The translations under genes and the position numbers were made by a program. A DNA stretch of 64,000 nt from Scedosporium boydii (lineage: Eukaryota; Ascomycota; Sordariomycetes; Microascales; Microascaceae). The stretch is from assembly GCA_002221725.1 (NCBI GenBank), contig NJFT01000014.1, forward strand, positions 248,001 to 312,000, written 5' to 3'. Under the pieces are notes generated by a model. That model had not been told where the DNA came from, made no database searches, and saw only the letters and a list, made by a program, of their open reading frames with translations. The first letter of the stretch is position 1. The number at the start of each line of letters is the position of its first letter. Below are positions 56,377 to 64,000 of the stretch, piece after piece.

Positions 56377-57490
56377 ATGGAACGAGAGAATTTTTTCGTC
56401 AACTTATTCGACTCGATCCAATTAACCGAGGGAACCCAGAATTGGGTGAGCGAATGGTGGCATGCCGAGATTCCAAATATCTTGCCGCAACTCCCAGAGT
56501 TAGAAAATAGATATGATCTGCTTTCCAGCTGTCAGATGGATGCTCTAGGGAGGCATCTGTTGCATCTATTACGCGTGGTATCCCGCTTTGCTGAACTCCT
56601 TATCAAGGGCCCGTTTATCTCTGATTACACCGATCGCATCTTGCACGAACTTATCGATGAGGATGACGGAACGTTGTTAGATTATATTGACACCAAGCAC
56701 GACGCTTTAAGGTAAATGCCGTATTCTTTGATACATCCTTCTCTGGATATAGCTGTTTCTCGTGTACCTGTGCTCCGCTCCCTTCCCAGCCCCCAAAAGA
56801 GACGTGAGACGTCAATTGTGCTTACTCTTGTCCCAGATCCATTGCCAAGATTCTCACCGATACTACAAGCCATTGCGGCCAAGTCTGGAGTAACACTAGT
56901 GCCATCCCTCCAGTAGATCTCCCGCAGCATCTCATCTGGCCGCCTAAAGTGGCTCGCTCCACAACTCAAATGCCAATGTCACCCAGCCAATCCCGGGCCT
57001 CGTACCAATCCATGTCTACGCCTAGCGCCGAAGCCACGCAGTCGGAAACGGGCAGCAGTTCTAACCGGCAACAAATGAGTAGCCCAATGGAAGACGACCG
57101 AGCTGCAAGTGCCAATGATAGCACGTCACAGGACGTCTCGCTCGACCAGTTAATGTCGAGAGGGAAGGGCACGTACACCTGTCCACACGAAATGAGTTGT
57201 AAGAAAGGGGGCGTAAAGGACGGCCAGCTTAAAGTATTTACTCGAAATAGCGATTTTAGGTTTGTTTCCCTTCTTTCTTCCATAATTTGTACAACTGTGC
57301 TCTTTGTTCTAGTTGCTGACCATTAGAAACCGTCTCAAGAGCACATCTTGCCAAGCACGAGAGACTCTACAAGTGTGATCTCCCCGGCTGCCCCAATCGG
57401 AAAGGTTTCTCGCGACCCGACCAACTGGAAAGACATAAACGACAAGTTCGACACGAGGACTCTAACTGGCGGGAGGTTAACCCCGGATGA
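56377..57490 (+). CDS. C2H2 zinc-finger protein, C-terminal fingers
   Basis: Exons 56377-56711, 56837-57259 and 57340-57490 give 302 residues in phase. The N-terminal 110 residues are acidic and helical (FFVNLFDSIQLTEGTQNWVS, RHLLHLLRVVSRFAELL), a possible protein-interaction domain. The middle (about 150-220) is Ser/Gln-rich and probably disordered. The last intron uses acceptor CTCAAG, which restores SDFRAHLAKHERLYKC. With that splice there are two finger-like units: an irregular one (YTCPHEMSCKKG to AHLAKH) and a regular one (YKCDLPGCPNRKGFSRPDQL, then ERHKRQVRH). It ends soon after at 57490. Skipping this splice would give a frame that stops without the fingers. Nuclear DNA binding is inferred from the fingers; targets unknown. 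Confidence 0.8.
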
Positions 57491-59088
57491 TAGGCTTTTC
57501 TCGAAGAAGAGAGTCCAATTTCAATTCTCGGCATCTATCCAAGTCGCCCCTTTCTTCGTTAGCCGATTTCTTTAGTTGCAACCTTGACGGAACATGGCAG
57601 AGTATCTTCTTACCGGGAATGGTAACCTCTGAAAAGAGCTCCAATTTCCGCCAAATTTGTCTCTCTCATCTGTTTTGACTCTGATTGGAGGTCGGATGAC
57701 CGCAAACCATCACGCTCAAAGGTGCCTACAATGGTTGAGGCCCTCCCGTCGATGGACATTATAGTTGTGGTCAGTGTCGTTTCTGGAACGCGAATTTTCA
57801 TCTCGTTCAAGTCCACAATGGCGGCGGATGCGTTGCCTTGAGTGTGGAGCCATGCTGAAAGAAGGTCGGCCCTAGCAATAGTGGCATGTTCGGCAGACCC
57901 GAGTGTGCGCCTAAAGGCCACTGCCCGGCTCCGATGGCTACTAGATTCGTTCATCCAAGCGGTATCAGTGTTTGACCTGTCTAGGCTATTCAATAGTTTG
58001 TTCAAAGTTGCTTTGATGAAGCAACACTTGTTGGATATAAGAGGCAAAAATAAGAAAGGTTGATGAATCTGATGAATTTAATGAATATAGCAGGACGAGG
58101 GACCAGGACCAGGACCAGGACCCTCTGCGTTACGTGACTTATCCTCAGCGTTATTTATCTATCTACTCGAAGTCTACAGCTAAGCAGGCACGAAGCATGG
58201 AAAGCTGGACCAAGCGAGGCTGTCTCGTAGGTCCAAACGAGCTTGGCTTTCTCCATGACAACCACCACGGTCAAGTTGTTCTCTCTTTTTTCTTGGCATC
58301 CCAAATCAAGGCCTGAGAAATAATTAGAGACGGGGCTTTCTGTAGTCAGAGGAGGTAGGGAGGTAGGTTAAATAATGGAAGAATGGCCCTGACAAGTTCA
58401 GCCTAATGTCTGAGCTATGTAAGACTTAGTCCGGCCCCGTCGCGAGGCAGTACAAGTGAATTGCGGCCGTCCCCCTTCTTTTAGGGAAGGTTACCCGTGA
58501 GGAGCCTAACCCGAAAAGGTGTAGGAAAGAGAAAACAATTTAGTGCACGGCTATTACCCTTCAAAATCACGTGTAACCTCTACCTGGGAAGCTGGATCCT
58601 ATTCGGATATCCTGATGCCGAGGAGTGCATCTCAGATGAAGGGGTGTCGAGATAAAGACGAGAGAACGTGGCAAGCGGCGACCCCGCCCTTACCCCCTTC
58701 CCGTCTCGCCCTACCCCACGACTTGAGTGAGGTATGTCACATCTCACACCTGCAGGAGCCCCGCTAGGCCAGAAATGTGCGAGAAAAGAGAAAACTTGCT
58801 CTTTCCCCGCCATCAATTTGACCTAGATCGTCTCTGTGAGGAAATAATCTATAACAGGCTGGGGATGACCAGACATAAAGACTACCCAACATCCAGGAGG
58901 GCGGCCATATTATGAGCCCCGGGAAGGCACCCTGGTTCAGGCGCCACTTGATCCTTCCTGCTACAGCCATCGCACCTTCATCATCAGCGATAACCGTCCG
59001 CCTCATTTCTGTTGCCCGTTCCCACAGGCTCCCAGCACACACCCAGATTAGGCATCAGCGCCGCGCTCATTCGTACTACCATCCAGCC
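57491..59088. other. Intergenic region with a minus-strand open frame and a short tandem repeat
   Basis: A 145-codon minus-strand frame at 57610-58047 has no ATG context or domain I recognise; part (GNASAAIVDLNEMKIRVPET) looks protein-like, so a relic is possible. Three tandem GGACCA units lie at about 58101-58121. The right end is the promoter of the FAD oxidase. Confidence 0.45.
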
Positions 59089-60482
59089 ATGTGTTCCCCC
59101 ATTACCAAAGATGACTCATTTCTTATCGTTGGAGCTGGCATCTTTGGTGCTTCGACAGCGCTGCATCTGATTCGGAAGTACCCAGGTGCTAGCGTCAAAT
59201 TGCTTGACCGAGAACCTTTCCCCTGCCAAGTAGCGGCTTCCTGGGACTGGAACAAAATTATCCGGGCCGAGTACAGCGATCTTTTCTATATGAAGCTAGC
59301 CCTCGAGGCCAAGGCCATCTGGGAGACAGACCCGGTCTTCAAGCCCTTTTACCACCAGCCTGGTGCTGTGTGGATCCAGGACACCGACCTAGCTGGGACC
59401 ATCGCCTCGAATTACAAGGAGCTAGACCTCCCCAGCATCGAAACCCAACTGTATACTGTCGACGAGGCCAAAAATATCTACAACGGCCTCTTCAAGAATG
59501 CTGAGTTCACCGGCATCGAGAAGGTGCTCGCTACACCCGCGACGGGCTGGGCTGAAGCTACCAAGTCCCTTGCTAAAGTGATCCAGACTGCCGTTGATGA
59601 GGGCGTCACATACATCTGCGGTAACGTCAAGACGTTGGTGTTTAACGAGGACCATATCTGCGGGGGTGTACGCACGGCGGCAGAGGAGACCATCACGGCG
59701 TCGAGGGTCATCCTCTGCACTGGTGCCTACACGGCTAAGTTGCTGGCCGATAGTGCACCAAACTACGAGAGGCTACACGCGGGCGGACGCTTTATCGCTG
59801 CAGGAATGTGTACTGCCCTGATGACACCGGAGCCAGAGGCTTGTGAAAGATTCAAAGACGTGCCCATTGTGCTGCACGAGCGTCTACACCATGAAGGCAG
59901 AGGTCTGTCTTTACCTTCTTCTCAAACCTTGATCTTCTTCCCTCCTGAAAGCTTCATGCATGTAGTCTTGCTGTGTAAGCTAACGACTCCCTAGGCGGCT
60001 TTATTCCCCCTACCCCTGACGGCTCCTTCAAATGGTGGGCAGATATTACCTTCTCGCGTCTCCAACCCCACGAGTCAGGGCAAAAGGTATCCGCTCCGCC
60101 CGACGAGCCCTACCATGGCCAATGGGACGTTCCGGGGAAACTCCACGCCGAGATGGAGCGCGGTCGAGAAGTCATCTTTGGCAACACGGCCAACGAATTT
60201 GGCTTCGACAAGTACCGGCTGTGCTGGGACGCCATTAGCCCCACGGACGACTTTTTTATCTGCCCGCATCCGGCAAGTACCAACCTCTATCTCGCGACTA
60301 TAGGCTCGTTCCATTCGTTCAAGTTTTTGCCGAATATCGGAAAGTATGTCGTGAAGATGCTGGAGCAGGAGCTTGACGAAGAGCAGACGGAGAGGTGGTC
60401 GTGGGATCGGAAGAATGATCGCGAGAGTGGGCACGGTTATTGGCCGGCGCGGGATTGGGAGGATATGGTGAAGAAGGCTTAG
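59089..60482 (+). CDS. FAD-dependent amino acid oxidoreductase, fructosyl amino acid oxidase / sarcosine oxidase-like
   Basis: DAO-family flavoenzyme oxidising secondary amines, such as sarcosine or fructosyl amino acids, to hydrogen peroxide and products. Exons 59089-59902 and 59995-60482 give 433 residues, the usual length of amadoriases. The ATG at 59089 puts the Rossmann motif FLIVGAGIFGASTALHLIRK near the N-terminus; an in-frame ATG at 58912 would add about 59 residues with basic, Ser-rich character (a possible targeting sequence). ASRVILCTGAYTAKLL is the second FAD contact. After the intron, GGFIPPTPDGSFKWWADITF, then YRLCWDAISPTDDFFI with the Cys at the place often used for covalent FAD, and GSFHSFKFLPNIGKYV, strongly amadoriase-like. 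Which substrate it uses cannot be told. It borders the RIP block on its right. Confidence 0.9.
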
Positions 60483-60720
60483 CAACGCGTCACAGAGTTA
60501 TCAAGACGGTGATCTTGGCTGCAGCTACTAACATATATAGGGCTGGTTCTCTTTTCCACCGTAGCCAGGTCCTTACAGTTAGCTGAAGACTAAATTTACC
60601 CTCAAAACTGAAACCTTCCAGGCTGCTGGCTGTCTATTAGAACCGGGAAAGGGGTTTGCATCTCAATAGTCTTATCTGATATCACGACCTGGCCGCAACC
60701 TAGTTACAAGGAAGCAGTAA
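60483..60720. other. 3' flank of the FAD oxidase, normal base composition
   Basis: Transition between the gene and the AT-rich block. I looked here for the missing part of the NmrA-like gene and saw none. Confidence 0.5.
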
Positions 60721-62060
60721 AGCAAAGTAAAAATCAGATAATTAGTTAGGTCGGAGTACTAAGAATTTAACTTATTAGTTAAGCCCAGTCTAACTAGGCA
60801 GTTAAAAAATAACTAATTAAGCAAATAAGAAATAGCTAACTAGCTATATATATTATAACTCTAATACTAAATTACTTTTAATTATTTAACTAATTACTTA
60901 CTACTTATTCTAAACCTAATAAAATTTTACTAAGTTAAATAATTTTAGATATAGTAGAAGGCTCGTTATACTTAGACGACGACGCTAAAACTAAGACTCT
61001 CTAACTTATATCTAAGTATAGAATTAATTTATTTAAATAAATATTTTATATTTCTAGACCTTAAAAGAGGAAGATATATATATTAATAACTCTAATTCTA
61101 ATAGCTTCCCTCTATAAATCTAAGTCTTATTTCTTTATACTAGGTATATCTAATTATTATATAATATTATATCTCCTAATATAGCCCTCGACAGCTTTAA
61201 CTATAGTTCTACTCTCGATATTTTAAAACTATAATACTCTTTTTTTAGATATTATTACTATATATTATAAGTCTAATTAGAAGGTTATAATATATAATAG
61301 TTAGTTTATTATAATATAATTATAACTAGATTATAAAAAAGTAATATAATATAATAAAATTATAAGTTATATAATTATTTTTATTAAAAGATAATTAATT
61401 AGTTATCTTAATAAATAATTAATTAATTATAAACTAAAGTATTTAATGAGTTAATTTAAAAATTAACTTATTTAAAAAATTTAAAAAAAAATAATTATAT
61501 AAATTATAAGTTTTATTATATATCTAGTTTATCTTTTAAAACTCTTTAGTAGTTAATTTAAATATAATTATACTTTTATACTTAAATATATATTTTTTAC
61601 TAATATTTTATAAATACTATTATAGTAAAATAGTACAGCCTACTCCGGAAGAAAAAAAAAGAAAAAAAAAAGAAAATAAAAAATAAGAAAAATGGTAGTT
61701 TAATAGTTATAAAGGAGAAAGAATTTCTATAAAAACTACTATAAAGTCTTTATAAAAATTTTTAAGATATTAAATTATAACTAATTAGTAGGAAATATTA
61801 TTTATAAGAAGGAAATAAAGTTATTAATAAGAAATATAACTTATAGAGTAGAAGGAGAAATATAGCTTTAAGAAATAAAAGAAGAAAAGATAAGAAAATA
61901 TAGCTTTATAAATAATTAATAAGAAATATAACTTATAAAAAAATAAAGAAGAAACCTTTAAATAGAGAAAAGTTATTTATAATAATTAATAAACTAGACT
62001 AAAAAAATATAATTAATAAAAAACTAAGTATTTTTAAAAAACTATAAATATTTATTAAAA
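60721..62060. repeat. AT-rich RIP-affected repeat block, includes repeat copy B
   Basis: Extreme AT content with dense TA, TAA and TTA words and no open frame of note. Bases 61508-61557 match 49505-49554 with only transitions as differences, and similarity goes on for about 50 more bases. Purine-rich AAAAAAG runs lie at about 61650-61690. Probably a transposon copy decayed beyond recognition. Confidence 0.8.
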
Positions 62061-62999
62061 ATAAAACTAAAAAGAACTTAAGTAAAATAATATTTATCTT
62101 TTTTTAACCTAGAAGTAGTAAAAAATAGTATCTACTCTCTAGGCCTATAGACTAGAATACTATTTCTCTACTTCTACTATACTTTATCCTACTAGTATTA
62201 TCTTTTTTTTTATTATACTATTAAGTTATTTTACTTTATTATTAATAAATAATTTTTAACGTTATTATTAATTATATTTATTTAATATTATTAATAAATT
62301 AATATTATTAATAAGTTAATATTAAAATTATAATATATTAATTATTTTTATTTAATAAATAACTTTATTAATTAATATTAGTATTTAAATATTATAATAT
62401 TTATAAAAAAAATAATAAAGTTAAAATATATAAAATAATTATATTTACTATTAAAACTAATAATAATTTTAATAATAAAGATAAATATAAAAAAATATTT
62501 AAAACTTTTATAATATTATTATAACTTCTAATATATTACTTTACTATTAAATATAAATAATAGTTTATAATTATAAATATAAGAAAATATAACTTACTTA
62601 CTTTAAAATTAGTATCTATTAATAGATTACTTATAAAACTAATAACTACTTATATATTAAATATATTACTATTAATAAAATTATATATTAGATTTATTAA
62701 TTAAATAAATAAAGTATTAAAAAATATAATTATTATTTTTTAAGTAAATAAATAAATAAATACTTATTACTTTTATATTTAATTATACTAAGTAATAATA
62801 GTTTATTATTATTTACTATTTAAAATAATATAATAGTATAATAAAGAAAAAGGTAATACTAGTAAGATAAAGTATAGTAAGGGTAGAGAAATAATATTTT
62901 AGTCTATAGCCCTAGGGAGCAGGTACTATTCTTTGCTGCCCCTAGGTTAAGGAAGAGGAATATTATTTTTACTTAAGTTTTTTTCAGTCTTATTTTGAA
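62061..62999. mobile_element. Inverted-repeat element of about 0.94 kb, RIP-decayed
   Basis: The left arm (about 62061-62250) and right arm (about 62800-62999) are reverse complements of each other over roughly 190-200 bases. Over a 36-base core (62108-62143 against 62911-62946) eight differences are visible, all transitions, each with C or G in the right arm and T or A in the left. The interior (about 550 bp) is AT-rich and codes for nothing. This fits a MITE or a deleted DNA transposon with long terminal inverted repeats. Its right end abuts the truncated NmrA-like gene. I could not define the target-site duplication. Confidence 0.7.
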
Positions 63000-63152
63000 A
63001 CTCTCCTTCGAGTAGTCTGAGATTCGTTGCTCGATGTGTTCGGCCCAAGGCTTTCTTGAGCGGGTGATCGCCACAATGTCGTGGCCTAGTTTGGGCAGCT
63101 CGTCCGAAAGGTATCTGGAGATGCCTCCAAGACCGACGATGGCGACTTTCAT
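62968..63152 (-). pseudogene. NmrA-like NAD(P)-binding protein, 5' fragment cut by the repeat element
   Basis: From an ATG at 63152 the frame reads MKVAIVGLGGISRYLSDELP, then LGHDIVAITRSRKPWAE and QRISDYSKES. This is the N-terminal Rossmann strand and following helices of fungal NmrA/isoflavone-reductase-like proteins. After the S-D-Y-S region the sequence enters the right arm of the inverted-repeat element and stops in a Lys-rich tail encoded by element sequence. The remaining 200 or more residues expected for the family are missing and not found to the left of the AT block, so the gene is truncated rather than simply interrupted. Confidence 0.75.
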
Positions 63153-64000
63153 AGCGGCTAATGTGGTGGTAGGAAGGGTTTGTGATGGGCTTTTGGGTTT
63201 AATGGAAAGTTCGGGGGAGAGTAGCTGATGGTGTTGTCAATATTCAAAAGGTCCCACGCACCAGGCTTCGAAGCCCTTTAAATAATCGACGTAATGTAAA
63301 GGGGATACCAAATAGGCCAGCAGGATTGATTTGAAATCAACAACTAGACAATCCAGATACCCCGCTCCGAGATGGGCTGATGTCCACCAGACTGGCCGGA
63401 AAGAAGATACCGAAAGTGCGGGCCCGGCACGCGGATTGCTAGGTTGAAGAGATCGGGGCGCCTGAATCGTAAGGCTCCCCGGGCCCCACCTCGGGCCAGG
63501 TTGAGTCCGATACTCGGCAAGCCCCGCCAGGGTAACCCCTTTGATAATATGTTTCTTTTCAACATTGAGAGTGGTTTGAGGACCAATTATTTCTCCTCGG
63601 CCCAAAAAAGGGCGCAGCTTCGCCTTTACTAGGATCTTGAGGGAAACAATGAAACCTCGCACTAGTGAAGCTCGATTCAATCTCCTTTCAGATCGCCCGG
63701 AGCGTATCGAAGGGCATTTCCTCGATAGTCTATTTGTTACGACGCCCTAAATTACTACGATTGAAAGAACCCGGCATATTTCTTGGCCTTTGTGCTTTGC
63801 CGTACTCACCAGCAGGATGCTCAGGACTTATGTCTTCTGGGTTTCGACTGTTCGGCGTTCTCGGCCCGACCGCTCGATACCGGTTATGGCCCACTCATCA
63901 AAATTGAATATTGAAGTGGTTAAGCTGTGTTGGAGATGTGTTTGATAATCGATAGCAACGGATGGGAGGAGCCTAAGGGCGGGGGTCTTTATCTAGCTAG
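63153..64000. other. Right end, no clear gene
   Basis: Contains the old promoter of the truncated NmrA-like gene. Frames at 63237-63680 (minus) and 63665-63907 (plus) have no recognisable motif. Confidence 0.45.

Noticed and set aside
60721..62999. Possible mitochondrial DNA insertion because of the high AT content
   Set aside because: No mitochondrial gene, rRNA or tRNA pattern is seen, and repeat copies differ only by transitions, which points to RIP.
63237..63680. 147-codon minus-strand frame near the right end
   Set aside because: Composition is irregular and no domain or neighbouring exon could be recognised.
1..64000. CRISPR arrays, riboswitches or bacterial operon signals
   Set aside because: None seen; introns and gene families are clearly fungal, so these were not expected.
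1..64000. A PKS, NRPS or terpene synthase that would anchor a biosynthetic cluster
   Set aside because: No such domains appear in any frame, so the P450, transporter and oxidases cannot be assigned to a complete biosynthetic cluster here.

Overview
The window is nuclear DNA of a filamentous ascomycete (Pezizomycotina, most likely Sordariomycetes; the class is inferred). Support comes from short GT-AG introns of 50-90 nt, fungal families (Zn2Cys6/fungal_trans regulators, PTH11-like rhodopsin-fold receptors, a NACHT STAND protein, a CBM1-GH5 cellulase, a DHA1 drug transporter), an intron-bearing tRNA-Arg, and AT-rich blocks whose repeat copies differ only by C-to-T/G-to-A transitions, the mark of repeat-induced point mutation (RIP). 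Gene models were assembled by eye by joining exons at splice sites that keep the reading frame and restore family motifs.

Layout. 1-7.0 kb: the 5' part of a cytochrome P450, a multi-exon DHA1 MFS transporter, and a divergently transcribed regulator with two zinc clusters, possibly an efflux or detoxification cluster. 8.6-23 kb: GH5 endoglucanase with CBM1, nitronate monooxygenase, rhodopsin-fold receptor, secreted berberine-bridge-type FAD oxidase, a 4.2 kb gap, then a second rhodopsin-fold receptor. 23-27 kb: almost gene-free, ending in tRNA-Arg(CCT). 27.5-43.5 kb: metallophosphoesterase; a phenol-hydroxylase-like FAD monooxygenase divergent from an extradiol ring-cleavage dioxygenase, with a perfect CCG-N9-CGG palindrome between them; a Zn2Cys6 regulator; small and surface proteins; a Gfo/Idh/MocA oxidoreductase. 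This is a plausible aromatic meta-cleavage module, which is uncommon in fungi. 43.6-48.5 kb: a conserved unknown and a complete NACHT STAND protein. 48.9-52.7 kb: a decayed zone with an NB-ARC relic cut by AT-rich repeat DNA and an MFS transporter broken by RIP-type stops. 53-60.5 kb: a regulator-like protein with no visible DNA-binding domain, a C2H2 protein, and an amadoriase/sarcosine-oxidase-like FAD enzyme. 60.7-63 kb: strongly AT-rich RIP-affected repeats, including an inverted-repeat element abutting a truncated NmrA-like gene. 63.2-64 kb: nothing clear.

Working together (inference): the monooxygenase would hydroxylate an aromatic ring to a catechol, the dioxygenase would open it, and the nearby Zn2Cys6 protein is a candidate controller. 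The dihydrodiol-dehydrogenase-like enzyme further along could supply catechols. The P450, MFS and two-zinc-cluster regulator at the left edge form a separate candidate cluster.
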